NCBI RefSeq assembly: GCF_007752135.1
Contig: NZ_CP036298.1
Span: 5,952,859 to 6,016,858, forward strand
From: Aureliella helgolandensis
Lineage (GTDB): Bacteria > Planctomycetota > Planctomycetia > Pirellulales > Pirellulaceae
Length of the DNA stretch: 64,000 bases
Direction: 5' to 3'
Position numbers and translations under genes: made by a program. The notes under the pieces are model-generated. The model worked only from the letters and a program-made list of their open reading frames with translations, was not told where the DNA came from and made no database searches. Positions within the stretch are counted from its first letter, which is position 1. Every line of letters starts with the position of its first letter. This document shows positions 53,898 to 63,605 of this stretch, in pieces.

Positions 53898-54518
53898 CTA
53901 GGACTCTGAGTTGCCATTGCCTCCCTCGAAAACTCGATCGCCGAGTTGCTGCCTTAAGCGACGCAAAACTCGCGAGCGATGTTGCCGGACTGTGGAGGCT
54001 GAAATCTCCAGTTCCGTGGCGACGACGGCTACCGGTTGACCATCGACAGTGCAACGCCAGAACGCATGCCACGTCTTGGGTTCAAACTCACTCTCAACCT
54101 GAGCCAATCCCCGGTGCAACAACTGGGTGAATTCGAATCGCTCTGAATCTTCGTCCTCGTCGAGCTCTTCGGGCAGTTGCTGCGAAGCATGCAGGGCCGT
54201 ACTGCCACCTTGGGCGGGTGGAAACCTGGCATCACGACGCTTGGCGTCGATAATCTTATGCCGCGTGATCGTCCACAGCCAAGCGCGAAAGCCTCCGCCA
54301 CTTTCCCTGGGACGATAGTCGTCGATCGACCGCGAAACGGAAAAGAACACCTCTTGCACCGCGTCATTGATCTCCGACTCGCCAACGGTCTGCTTGCGAC
54401 ACCAGAAGGCAACGAGCGGCGAATAGAGAGCTACCAAATCTTGCCAAGCTTGAGAGTCATTCGCGCGAATTCGAGAAATCAAGCTCAAACGTGTCGACGA
54501 GGAATCGGTAGCTGCCAT
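53898..54518 (-). CDS. ECF sigma factor, kinase-linked type
   Basis: A 206-residue RNA polymerase sigma factor. Region 2 has NDAVQEVFFSVSRSIDDYRP and FRAWLWTITRHKIIDAKRR; region 4 at the C-terminus has VVATELEISASTVRQHRSRVLRRL, the DNA-binding helix-turn-helix. Regions 1 and 3 of housekeeping sigma factors are missing, so this is the short extracytoplasmic-function type. It lies divergent from the giant Ser/Thr kinase, a pairing known for planctomycete ECF groups in which the kinase controls the sigma factor. A linker between regions is acidic and Gln-rich. ATG 54518. Confidence 0.9.
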   Translation of the reverse strand: MAATDSSSTRLSLISRIRANDSQAWQDLVALYSPLVAFWCRKQTVGESEINDAVQEVFFSVSRSIDDYRPRESGGGFRAWLWTITRHKIIDAKRRDARFPPAQGGSTALHASQQLPEELDEDEDSERFEFTQLLHRGLAQVESEFEPKTWHAFWRCTVDGQPVAVVATELEISASTVRQHRSRVLRRLRQQLGDRVFEGGNGNSES

Positions 54519-54733
54519 CTGTCATTCCATAAAAGCCATTGCGATCACTGAATGTTCTCTCCCTAATCCCCAGGCACTGCCGGAGAAGCAGAAAACAATA
54601 TAACATCCGCCCGCTTGGCAGCCGGTCGCACCTAATGCAGCCAGGGAGGCGTCTTTCAGCCTGGCTCCCAAAAATGCTGTCACACCGGTTTCGTTCTTGA
54701 GACTATGCCAACTCGACCTCCGTCAATGCTAAC

Positions 54734-57700
54734 ATGGTGCTCAAGGATTTACCAATCATGCAAGCCACACAATGCCCACCGCGTCATCGCCTCAAAGACT
54801 ACTTGGCTGGTAAGCTCGACCCAGAGGATTCGGACCTGCTCGAGCGGCATTTGCTCGCGTGCGCCGAATGTGAGCAGACGGCATCGGTAATCGATCATGA
54901 TCCCGATACGCTGGTCGAACTACTGCAGCTCGGTCCGGTTCCCGTGTCTAAGCAAAGTCCAGCCCCGGATCGACTTCAAGAGGATAGCTCTTTTGTTTTT
55001 CCTGCCATCCCTGGCGTTATTGCTTCGTACGAACTTTTAAAGCACCTCGGTGGCGGAGGCATGGGAGCGGTCTACTTGGCTCGCCACAAGAAGCTCGACA
55101 AACTGGTTGCCATCAAATTGCTCCCAGCACTCCCCGCGAGATTGCCTGAATTCGTAGCCAGATTCGAGCGAGAAATGCGTGCTGCCGGCCAGCTCGATCA
55201 CGGGTCCATCGTCCGTTCAACTGACGCGGGCGAGGAGCACGGCATCCATTTTTTGGTCATGGACGCCATCGATGGGCTCGACCTCAGCCGCATTGCGCGG
55301 GCCCTACATCAACTTTCAATCGCCGACGCGTGCGAGATGGTGCGTCAAGCAGCCTTGGGGTTGTCGCACGCGCACGAGAAAGGCATCGTGCATCGCGATA
55401 TCAAGCCCTCGAACCTGATGCTCGACGTCGATGGTCAAGTAAAAATTCTCGATTTTGGATTGGCCCAAGTCGGATTGTGGGATTCAGGGTCGGCTGAGAT
55501 CACCACAGTTGGACAACTGATGGGAACGCTCGACTATATGGCCCCCGAGCAAGCGGAACGAGGTGGTGCGGTCGACTACCGCGCCGATTTGTATTCGCTC
55601 GGAGCCACCTTGTTTCGATTGCTCACCGGACGCCCACCCTTGGCGGCGGCGCCCGATTTAACACCACTGGAAAAACTGCGATTGTTGTCTACTCACAAAG
55701 CTCCCAAGCTCGCCACGCTCCGCAGCGATGTGCCGCCCGAGCTGAGTAGACTACTCGACGAATTCCTATCACGTGAGCCTTCGGACCGTCCGGCTAGCGC
55801 CGCGCACGCGGCCGAGTTGTTGGAGCCTTTTTGCCACGGTTCCGACCTCAAGTCGATGTTGTCCCGCGCCTCAGCGCTGGCTGAAGAGGTCGCACCAGGC
55901 AAGCCACCAATGCCTGCGCTAATGCAGCGGGACATCACTCCGGAACCCGCGAGCCGAACTGCATCTCAATGGAAAAAATCTCGCCAGGCCGGTGGGGGAG
56001 GCCGCATCGTGACCTGGAGCTTGGTAGCTCTCTGCTTCGCGATGCTCTGGGGCGGTATCCTGTTTGTGTTGGAGACCTCCAAAGGGCAACTGGTCATCGA
56101 GTCCGAAGGTGCCGATGTTCAAGTTCAACTCGTCAAAGATGGCGAGGAGGCGAGTGAGCTGCATATTGAACCGGGTACGCAGACCACGCGACTGCGAGGC
56201 GGCAAGTACAGGATCGTCATCGATTCCCCCAGTAACAATTTTGTAGTCTCCAACCAGCAATTCACGATTCGCAATGGCGAGACCGTAGTGGCGAAAGTTA
56301 CGACGAAGCCGCCCGCGAGTACAGCACCAACTGCCGATGACTTCGCTGACGCACTGCATTCGAATGCTCCCGAGGACCCACGACTGAGCAGCGTTGTTTA
56401 CGAAGGCGATTCCCTCGATACCTGGCTCCGTCGACTCAAGTTCGAACGCAGCAGTGAGAAAATCAGCCAAGCGCTGGCTGCCATCACCGCCATGGCTGAC
56501 GAAAATGCCAGCGATTTGATCGAGCCCGTGATCGTTGAATTTCTAATGACCGCGGACGCAGAACTTGCTCACTTTAATGAAGCGACCAGGATTTTGAATC
56601 AATCTAGCGGTGGACGCTTTTTCGATAATGTGACGAAAGTGTTGACAAACTTCCAAACGAGCGAACGTACCGAGGAGTTTCTACAGGGTGCGCACCATTC
56701 GCTCTCTCACTGCGATGTGATGGGCGTCCCATCGCTCCGCGAATTCCTGGCCTGGGCATCGGATGCTCTGAATCGCAGCCCTACACAACAAACACTGCGA
56801 TCGGTGGTCAGTTCCACGCTCAAATCAATGCTGCAAGACGATGGGCCAGACCGTATTTTCCCGAAAGAATGCCAGCAGGCGGTTTTGGATCTACTAGTAG
56901 CGTGTCCGAGTCTCACCGACGAAGAGTTCTGGCTAGCGGAGAACGAAGGAACTATTGGCGATCGGCCATGGCACACACTGATGAGAGATGAAATTGTGCG
57001 ACGCGCTATCGCGGTCCTCGCTGACGAAGATGCCGAGAGTCAATTGGTGGTCCAAGCCGCCTTGGTTCTCAATTCAACGCGAGACTTTCACCCAAAGCTG
57101 AGCAGCAACGAACGCGTCCCATTGCTGGAAGCATTGGCAAGGCGATTGACACATGCAGCCAAAGAACTCGAACCCGCTCTTGCGGAGATCTCTGTCGCCA
57201 CAGCCAACATCGAGGACGCCTCTCCATTATTTTATGAACATGAGACGAATCTTGGCATTAAATATCAGGCTAAGAAGTGGAGCGTAAACCGGTCAATGGC
57301 ATTGCTTAGTATCGTTGGAAGTTTTGAATTGCAGAGCGAATTGCGAGCTTCCCTAACCTCGCTGCACGAATCATTGGCTTCACAAGTATTGTTCGGAGCC
57401 AGATATTGGAACTCACGTAGACCAGCCAACGATTGGAATCAGAATACAGAGCTTAGACTTGCGTTGGATAACATTAAAGACCGCAAGTTAGTGGTCTTGC
57501 AAACAACCTATATTCAAAGCGGGCTACTAATTGACAGAGAATTGAAGGACTTAGTGGCTCGCTTTGATCAGAAGAAAGCGGTGGATATTGCCGTCGAAGC
57601 CTACGGCTACCTGGACAAGCTAGAGCGTGAAGGGGCCAACAAGTGGTCCTCGCAAGACCGTTTTGGGTTGTATTCTGCACTAACCCCAGCCCAAGCGCAA

Positions 57701-59191
57701 CGGGCAATTCCCGTCCTCTCTAAAGTCTTGGGAAACGCGTCCCTAACCGAGGCTTTGGAAGAGCGGTTGTCGATGCTGTGGCGTGTCTCCGACGACGAGT
57801 TCTTTGTGCATTTCGCCCAAATCCTCAAAGCCGCGCCGGAGCCTAAACGCGGCCAATTGCTTGCAGTCGATTTTTCGACTCTGCGTGAGTTTGGTTGTAA
57901 GAATCCCGATTCCCTGAAGCCTCTACTCCACTGGGCCGACACCATCTTCGCTTCCCAACAAGAGACCGACATTGCGATTCAGCCAACCTTGGCCAACATG
58001 CTGCGGAGCCTCCTCCGCGATCGCAGCGAGTTGGTCGCGAGCCAGCACAATGACCGAAAGGATTTTGAAAAAGAAGCGGAACTCGTCAACGACGATTGCC
58101 AGAAACTCATTTTGAGCCACCTGGAAAAATACCCGCAGCTTACGGATCAAAACTTTTGGCTGGCCCAGCCGGTGTCCTATCGTTACCAATTTACCAATAA
58201 GAGCGCTACGCGAATGGACAAGCCGTTTCGAGCCGCCATGCTCACGCATGCGATTGCAACGCTGTCCTCCGAAGCCGAATCGCAAGTGGATCTTGACCAG
58301 CTCCGCGCCCATGCATTAATGGTAATTCGTTCGGTGGTTACTACTGCGGGCGATACATTGTCGCCAAGGCAAACGGAAGAGGTATTGCGTTTCCTAGCAA
58401 GAATCCTGCAAGACTCAGCCAGCGACCTGGTGCAGAGTTCCATCCTGAGAGAACAGTGGGGACCGTTTCGAGACTTGGTAGCACCCAAACTACCTTCGCT
58501 GCAAGACGTTGGAAGCTCAGCATCCCAATGCAATACCCTGATTGCATCTCTGAATCTCGTGGACGAATTGAACTTAGCTGGTGAGCTAGCCGGCCCACTA
58601 CAGACATTGTTTGCCGCGGCCGAAAAGCCTCGGATTTCGAACAATTTCTATCGGTCTCGCCAGAACCATTTGTTCGAGCGATTTGAAGAGAGCAGCCAGC
58701 TCTACTCGGAACTATACGTCCAAACCATCTACTTACTTTCCGGCAGACTGATCGGCCAGGACTATCAGGAGCTCCTCGCACGGCCAGACCGAATTCGAGC
58801 CGAGGATACCAGAATCAAACGGGAAGAAGCTGAGGCGCGACGACTCCTCGTGCAACCTCGCGACACCTTGGCAATCTACATCCCGGGACTCCTTCCCGCC
58901 GAAGGCTCTCCTCCCGTGCTTCAAGCTGGCACGTCCCAGCCAGTAACTGGATTTCCAGTACCGGTCACGGCGGAAGGAGAAATATCGCTACCGCTGCTCG
59001 AGCCGTTTACGGTGAAAGGTAAGGAGCCGAAAGAAGTTCGCGAATTGATTCTGCAGCTCTACGTTCGGAACGGGATTATGGAAGAGAAACGACTGAGTGG
59101 TACCACAGTTCAATTCTTGATGCGGGCGGACTCACCAACAGAAATCCGCAATGTCTCCGGTCAAACTCCAGCAACCGTTGAGCGTCCGTGA
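54734..59191 (+). CDS. Transmembrane Ser/Thr kinase with C-terminal polysaccharide-export-like domain
   Basis: A 1485-residue protein. N-terminal zinc-finger-like segment (Cys14, His39, Cys43, Cys46; anti-sigma-like). Kinase domain about 99-366: GGGGMG (106-111), Lys128, HRDIKPSN (from 220), DFG (240-242), APE (270-272). One transmembrane helix at about 425-446 is followed by a PEGA-like beta segment, then roughly 830 helical residues I do not recognise. Residues about 1372-1464 resemble the Poly_export domain of Wza-type outer-membrane proteins (DTLAIYIPG, GFPVPVTAEGEISLPLL, VKGKEPKEVRELI). Topology puts the kinase in the cytoplasm and this domain outside. ATG 54734; ATG 54758 is possible. 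The divergent ECF sigma factor is the likely partner. Confidence 0.88.
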   Translation: MVLKDLPIMQATQCPPRHRLKDYLAGKLDPEDSDLLERHLLACAECEQTASVIDHDPDTLVELLQLGPVPVSKQSPAPDRLQEDSSFVFPAIPGVIASYELLKHLGGGGMGAVYLARHKKLDKLVAIKLLPALPARLPEFVARFEREMRAAGQLDHGSIVRSTDAGEEHGIHFLVMDAIDGLDLSRIARALHQLSIADACEMVRQAALGLSHAHEKGIVHRDIKPSNLMLDVDGQVKILDFGLAQVGLWDSGSAEITTVGQLMGTLDYMAPEQAERGGAVDYRADLYSLGATLFRLLTGRPPLAAAPDLTPLEKLRLLSTHKAPKLATLRSDVPPELSRLLDEFLSREPSDRPASAAHAAELLEPFCHGSDLKSMLSRASALAEEVAPGKPPMPALMQRDITPEPASRTASQWKKSRQAGGGGRIVTWSLVALCFAMLWGGILFVLETSKGQLVIESEGADVQVQLVKDGEEASELHIEPGTQTTRLRGGKYRIVIDSPSNNFVVSNQQFTIRNGETVVAKVTTKPPASTAPTADDFADALHSNAPEDPRLSSVVYEGDSLDTWLRRLKFERSSEKISQALAAITAMADENASDLIEPVIVEFLMTADAELAHFNEATRILNQSSGGRFFDNVTKVLTNFQTSERTEEFLQGAHHSLSHCDVMGVPSLREFLAWASDALNRSPTQQTLRSVVSSTLKSMLQDDGPDRIFPKECQQAVLDLLVACPSLTDEEFWLAENEGTIGDRPWHTLMRDEIVRRAIAVLADEDAESQLVVQAALVLNSTRDFHPKLSSNERVPLLEALARRLTHAAKELEPALAEISVATANIEDASPLFYEHETNLGIKYQAKKWSVNRSMALLSIVGSFELQSELRASLTSLHESLASQVLFGARYWNSRRPANDWNQNTELRLALDNIKDRKLVVLQTTYIQSGLLIDRELKDLVARFDQKKAVDIAVEAYGYLDKLEREGANKWSSQDRFGLYSALTPAQAQRAIPVLSKVLGNASLTEALEERLSMLWRVSDDEFFVHFAQILKAAPEPKRGQLLAVDFSTLREFGCKNPDSLKPLLHWADTIFASQQETDIAIQPTLANMLRSLLRDRSELVASQHNDRKDFEKEAELVNDDCQKLILSHLEKYPQLTDQNFWLAQPVSYRYQFTNKSATRMDKPFRAAMLTHAIATLSSEAESQVDLDQLRAHALMVIRSVVTTAGDTLSPRQTEEVLRFLARILQDSASDLVQSSILREQWGPFRDLVAPKLPSLQDVGSSASQCNTLIASLNLVDELNLAGELAGPLQTLFAAAEKPRISNNFYRSRQNHLFERFEESSQLYSELYVQTIYLLSGRLIGQDYQELLARPDRIRAEDTRIKREEAEARRLLVQPRDTLAIYIPGLLPAEGSPPVLQAGTSQPVTGFPVPVTAEGEISLPLLEPFTVKGKEPKEVRELILQLYVRNGIMEEKRLSGTTVQFLMRADSPTEIRNVSGQTPATVERP

Positions 59192-59783
59192 GTCCGAGAC
59201 CCCGTTTAATGAGCTCGAAGTGCTCCCTCCCTTTTGCGGAAGCGTTGGACTCAAGACGGCTGGAGGAGGGCTCTCTCCGAGTGCGCGACTCCCCCTAAGG
59301 CAGAAGAAGGTTTATAAGAGTCTCGTTCTCAGCCACGGCCTGGGTTGATCGAAAAGTAGAACTTCCCATCGCAACCCACTGCCTGAGCAAGGCGCAGGTC
59401 ACATTCCCTCGCCCTACGACTTGTTACCAGGAGTGTCGTAGCTTTTGGCATGACGGCAACGTTCTCATTTCCCAGGTAATGGCAACAATACTTCCTTGCT
59501 CACCAGGCTATGGATTTAAATAGCGATTGGAATTTTAACGAGGAGGGAGCGTTCCCAATTGCCTTGTAGCCACAACCACCTTTGCTTGCTGACGCGGCGG
59601 GTTACTATTTTAACAGCTCGTCACGCAGGGGATTGCGCTTTTCACAAGCGGTCCCCCGTCAACTCGCGGTTGCCGTCAACGCAAACGAACCATGGAAAAA
59701 CCATGGCTCGTCGTTGGATTGCAAGCGAACAAGGGCCACTGCAAGCGTTTAACTTGCAGCTAACCCTCCGGAAAACCCTGCTG
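59192..59783. other. Convergent spacer with R2 element
   Basis: About 590 bases. R2 copy at 59476-59616; an AACCATGG, AAAAA, CCATGG hairpin near 59687-59708. No gene supported. Confidence 0.55.
59476..59616. repeat. R2 element, copy near 59.5 kb
   Basis: Begins AATGGCAACAATACTTCCTT and contains GGCTATGGATTTAAATAGCG, AATTTTAACGAGGAGGGAGC and CTTGCTGACGCGGCGGGTTA. The left inverted repeat is altered (GGCTATGGA) and the right reads TTAACAGC. More diverged than the other copies. Confidence 0.7.
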
Positions 59784-61619
59784 TTAAACCATCTTCCAGT
59801 TCTTCATGCTCTCGGTTTCCTGCTTGATATCGCTACCATCAGGCGTCTCGTCGCTATCGCGATCGAACCAGGAATCTTCGAACTTCAGATAGCCACCTTC
59901 GCCCCGGGCTCCCCTGGCCATAGCCACGTTGGTGGATAGGGCAATCACGGCATCGGCCATGGCAACCTCTGGATAACAACGCGGCTTGTTCTCTGGAGCT
60001 GGATTGCGAATGCACCATGCCCAGTGTTCAATTTCTTCGGTGTAGCCGCGGCTGACATCCTCACCAACGGCTGCCTTGGCAACACTCGTCGCTGCAAAAC
60101 TTCCGCTAGCTTGGGTGTCGAGGCTATAACCACCCTTTTCCTTCTTCACGCCGACCTTGGATGCGGTATCCGAATCCTTGTACAGCATGATTTCCTTTTC
60201 GCGATCGAGGATCAAAGTTCCCTTCGTCCCCATCACGACTTCGCCATAGCCACCAAAGCCATTGCCATTGATGGTGGAGTAGGTCACCACGATCTTCTTG
60301 TTGGGATCTTCGTCGTAAGATGGAACTCCCTTGCCCTTGGGAGGATAGTTTTCGGCAGGGTTGTAGTACCCCACATCGAACTTGTCGTCATAGGCAGGTC
60401 CAGGGAATTCGTAAGTGCAGTAGACGTGATCTTCCGCCTCACGGTCCATGGGGAAAATATGGCGTCCGCCCACCGCATGCACAGTCAGAGGATGCGCCTT
60501 CTTACCGTCCTCTCGCAGGGCCGAGCAGAAGATGGTGGAGGCATCGAGCTGGTGGCTACCGAGCTCCGCCATCAGGCCGCCTCCGGTACGCTCCCACAGC
60601 CGCCAGCGACAGAGCTCTTCCATGGCAGAGCGAACGCTGCCGTTGGACAGATCCATTTTCTCATAGCCATGCTTGCCGGCATCGATCTCCTTATCCGCGT
60701 CCCACTGCTCCCATTGAGCTACCTTCCGTGATAATTCGGCGATATCGCCAGGGGCGGTCGCAGCATCCAGTTGACGGCGGAAACTGGCCAATTGGTCAGC
60801 GATTTTATTGACCGTTCTCTTCTTGCCGTCAATCGTTACCGATTCGCCGCCAGGTAGTGGCATTTGCCAACTATCTCGGCCGGGTAGGTTACCGCGGTGC
60901 CACTGGGCGCGAATGTGGTGCAACTGCCCTAGCAAACCGAATTTCAGCATATGCACTGCGTTGTCGTAGAGCACGCTGTAGTGGCGTTGGTGACCGGTGG
61001 CCAGATGGAGTGGATCGCCGCTGGAGGCAGTCATTTCCTTAGCAGCCCGCGCCATGACTTTGCACTGAGCCACATTGTGAGCCATCAATTTCTCGGTCAA
61101 CACGTGCTTCCCACGCAACATGGCTTGGTAGGCGATTGGCGCGTGTAGAAAGAGAGGCAAAGCAATAATGATGGCTTCGATATCTGGGTTATCGAGCAGT
61201 GCTTCCATCCCACCATTTTCGGCCGTATAGACCTTCACATTTTTGCGAGCTTCCGCCTCGGAGCTATAGCCATATTGCTTAACCAAACCGGGGCGGGCGG
61301 CTAAAGCAGCGTCGCTCGACCAGTCACCGTTGAAGGCGCGGTGAATACTGCTGGGGCGAATATCAGCAATCGCCATGACTTGCACATACTCAGGCGTACA
61401 ACCGCCCAACAGCACATTTCCTTCGTCGCCAACGCCGATCACACCGACGCGGACAGGGTCCGTGACATTTCCATAGCCAAAGTACATGGCTCCCAGGCCA
61501 GCACCCGAAACGGCACCAGAGGCGGCAACCCCTTTGATGAAATCGCGGCGCGTAACACCCACGGCCTCGTTGAAATTGTCTTGACCGACTTGCTTCTGCT
61601 CAGGGGTCAGGGCTTGCAT
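59784..61619 (-). CDS. Tat-exported Gfo/Idh/MocA oxidoreductase, long form
   Basis: A 611-residue NAD(P)-dependent dehydrogenase-like protein. Tat signal TRRDFIKGVAASGAVSGAG near residues 23-42. Rossmann motif VRVGVIGVGDEGNVLLGG, IADIRPSS, IIIALPLFLHA and GKHVLTEKLMAHNVAQC mark the family; the second domain has ATGHQRHYSVLYDN and ELGSHQLDAS. Inserts make it about 250 residues longer than the cytoplasmic relative at 13.7 kb. The Tat route suggests a folded cofactor-bearing enzyme in the periplasm. Downstream of the DoxX-like gene by 62 bases on the same strand, so probably one transcript. Substrate unknown. Confidence 0.88.
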   Translation of the reverse strand: MQALTPEQKQVGQDNFNEAVGVTRRDFIKGVAASGAVSGAGLGAMYFGYGNVTDPVRVGVIGVGDEGNVLLGGCTPEYVQVMAIADIRPSSIHRAFNGDWSSDAALAARPGLVKQYGYSSEAEARKNVKVYTAENGGMEALLDNPDIEAIIIALPLFLHAPIAYQAMLRGKHVLTEKLMAHNVAQCKVMARAAKEMTASSGDPLHLATGHQRHYSVLYDNAVHMLKFGLLGQLHHIRAQWHRGNLPGRDSWQMPLPGGESVTIDGKKRTVNKIADQLASFRRQLDAATAPGDIAELSRKVAQWEQWDADKEIDAGKHGYEKMDLSNGSVRSAMEELCRWRLWERTGGGLMAELGSHQLDASTIFCSALREDGKKAHPLTVHAVGGRHIFPMDREAEDHVYCTYEFPGPAYDDKFDVGYYNPAENYPPKGKGVPSYDEDPNKKIVVTYSTINGNGFGGYGEVVMGTKGTLILDREKEIMLYKDSDTASKVGVKKEKGGYSLDTQASGSFAATSVAKAAVGEDVSRGYTEEIEHWAWCIRNPAPENKPRCYPEVAMADAVIALSTNVAMARGARGEGGYLKFEDSWFDRDSDETPDGSDIKQETESMKNWKMV

Positions 61620-61681
61620 GGCTTATCCTCAATATCGCTAGTGATTGATTTAAATGTTCTGTTTGAAGGAGGGCTTACGAC

Positions 61682-62632
61682 TTAAGTTGCCGCAGGAGCG
61701 GTCGTTGTCGCGGGAGATTTCTTCTTTTTACTCTGCCACCAAGCCCAAGGAATAAAGTCCAACCCGGCATAGCGACCTGCGTCGGTGGTAGCCAGAACAA
61801 TCATGGCCAGCGCCTCAACCGCTTGAAAGTAAGTCGGATCCGTGCCAGGGAAGCCCGGCATTTGCGAAAGCACGACGCTAATTAAAAACAACGCCCCAGC
61901 CCAAGCTGCAAGAGGGGTAAGTAAACCCAGCATTAGCAGGATGCCGACAACCATGTCAAAAATCGGGATGATTTTATCCACCGTGCGAGTCGTTAGCACT
62001 CCTTCCCCAGGACGATTGAACCGAAAATAGCCTGCTTGTTGGAGTTGTTCCGGTGTGGCTACCGCATTCAATTGCCCCTCGTACTGGTTCCAAATGGCGT
62101 CCACCGCTGCCATCGTGGGTTTGACGCTGGCCATGCGATCCGCTTCGATCTTTTCCTTTTGACCACGTAGGCTGGAAACTTGCGTCCAGAGTGCGGCGTC
62201 TTCCATGTTTTCCAGTCGTCCTACGCTCTCCCAATACTTGAAAACATCTTCAGAGGCTTCGTCGTAGACGTCGTTAAGTTTGCCCGAAAATCGCTTATTT
62301 TTATCAACATTGGCATAGCGGCGGCGGACTCGGTCGAGTTGCTTTTTTTGCTCGTCCGTAAGGCCAAAATGGACAGCCGACTTCTCAGCCGCGTCAATAA
62401 AATATGCGTTGACCGTCTCTTGATTTAAACGAAAACTACCGTCCTTGTCCCAAATCAGCTCCTGGAACTTTCCAGCCAGAGGACCTTTCGCACCATTGAG
62501 AAAACCTTCCGAGGAAAAGGTATGACTTTTAACCTTGCTGGCCCCCTCCATATAAAAGTGCCAACCGCAGCCAACCCGAAGGGCGACAAGCGCCAAGATT
62601 CCAAAAATTCCGATCCGCGCGTAGTTCTGCAT
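61682..62632 (-). CDS. DoxX-like membrane protein with large soluble insert
   Basis: A 316-residue protein. First transmembrane helix at about residues 7-25 followed by the DoxX-type FYMEGASKVKS; then an approximately 170-residue charged, helical insert (about 45-215, with LTDEQKKQLDRVRRRYANVD and EKIEADRMASV); then three hydrophobic helices (about 222-245, 248-268 and 275-295) with IFDMVVGILLMLGLLTPLA typical of DoxX. Ordinary DoxX proteins are about 130-150 residues. The tail is Lys and Thr-rich. Predicted role in membrane redox or quinone-linked steps is only inferred. Co-directional with the Tat oxidoreductase downstream. Confidence 0.8.
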   Translation of the reverse strand: MQNYARIGIFGILALVALRVGCGWHFYMEGASKVKSHTFSSEGFLNGAKGPLAGKFQELIWDKDGSFRLNQETVNAYFIDAAEKSAVHFGLTDEQKKQLDRVRRRYANVDKNKRFSGKLNDVYDEASEDVFKYWESVGRLENMEDAALWTQVSSLRGQKEKIEADRMASVKPTMAAVDAIWNQYEGQLNAVATPEQLQQAGYFRFNRPGEGVLTTRTVDKIIPIFDMVVGILLMLGLLTPLAAWAGALFLISVVLSQMPGFPGTDPTYFQAVEALAMIVLATTDAGRYAGLDFIPWAWWQSKKKKSPATTTAPAAT

Positions 62633-63104
62633 TGAGCCAATTCAATCGGTTTGTGAGGTGGGAAATTACATCAGACACGACTCAGCCTATCGCCTGGACA
62701 AGCTGCCGGGTCACGGCCCACTGCACATTGCGCGAGCAGGTGGAAAACCGCAGCCTCGATGCAATGGGGACAGATGCAGTGGGGACATCGACTACTCTGG
62801 TATCCTGATTATTGCCGAGAACCGACCGCTAGCCAAGTCGCAACCGATTTTCCAGCCTGCAAAAGCTGAAGAGTGACGGCGGATGCATGGCCATGGCCTT
62901 GGAATGCTTGCCCAATCCGTCACAATCATGTCCCGCGCTCCATCTTCCGCCGCAGCATGCAGCAGCCTGAGGGCAGCACCCAGCACACCACCGCACAGAT
63001 GGCGTCGGCGCAATAGAACATTGAACAACATTAGCACTCATCAAAATAGAGAACCTGCATCCCCAAGGGAATCTTGAACACCACAAGAGCAGAGGAACGA
63101 ATCC
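62633..63104. other. Divergent spacer without recognisable gene
   Basis: About 470 bases between the DoxX-like and EVE genes. Promoters for both are expected here; I see no repeats, RNA or convincing boxes. GATGCAATGGGGACAGATGC and a following copy of AGTGGGGACA show a weak local duplication near 62760. Confidence 0.4.
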
Positions 63105-63605
63105 ATGAACAAGCCCACTAAACGATACTGGCTGGTCAAGAGTGAACCCGATGTCTTCAGCATCCAAGACCTGGCCGCTGCCCCCGATCAGTCGACTCAT
63201 TGGGATGGAGTTCGCAATTACCAAGCGCGGAATACCATGCGGGATGATATGAAAAAGGGAGATCTCGTCCTGTTCTATCACAGTAATGCCAAGCCACCGG
63301 GGGTGGCAGGAATTGCCCAAATCGCTCGCGAGAGCTATCCCGATCACACCGCTTTTGACCAGAGCGACTCCCACTACGACCCCAAATCTCGCCCCGATTC
63401 TCCCACCTGGTTCATGGTCGATATTCAATTCGTCGAAGCGTTTCAAGAAATTCTTTCACTTCCCGAACTCAAGCAGATACCGGAATTGGCCGACATGGTG
63501 TTGCTCCAAAAAGGATCCAGACTGAGTGTTCAACCCGTTACCGCTGCACAGTTCACTTTGATCCGAAAATTGGGACGGCAGACCAAGAATCGATCAAAGA
63601 ATTAA
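63105..63605 (+). CDS. EVE-domain protein
   Basis: A 166-residue single-domain protein of the PUA-like EVE family (thymocyte nuclear protein 1 type). It starts RYWLVKSEPDVFSIQDL and contains WDGVRNYQARNTMRDDMKKGD, then LVLFYHSN and GVAGIAQI, which are the family's core blocks; SPTWFMVDIQFV follows. EVE domains bind modified bases in DNA or RNA. No signal peptide, so cytoplasmic. ATG 63105; ribosome site AGAGGAA about 9 bases upstream. Not linked to a restriction system here. Confidence 0.93.
   Translation: MNKPTKRYWLVKSEPDVFSIQDLAAAPDQSTHWDGVRNYQARNTMRDDMKKGDLVLFYHSNAKPPGVAGIAQIARESYPDHTAFDQSDSHYDPKSRPDSPTWFMVDIQFVEAFQEILSLPELKQIPELADMVLLQKGSRLSVQPVTAAQFTLIRKLGRQTKNRSKN

Noticed and set aside
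59559-59939. 126-codon frame at the end of the oxidoreductase gene
   Set aside because: Antisense to the conserved oxidoreductase C-terminus and starts inside an R2 repeat.
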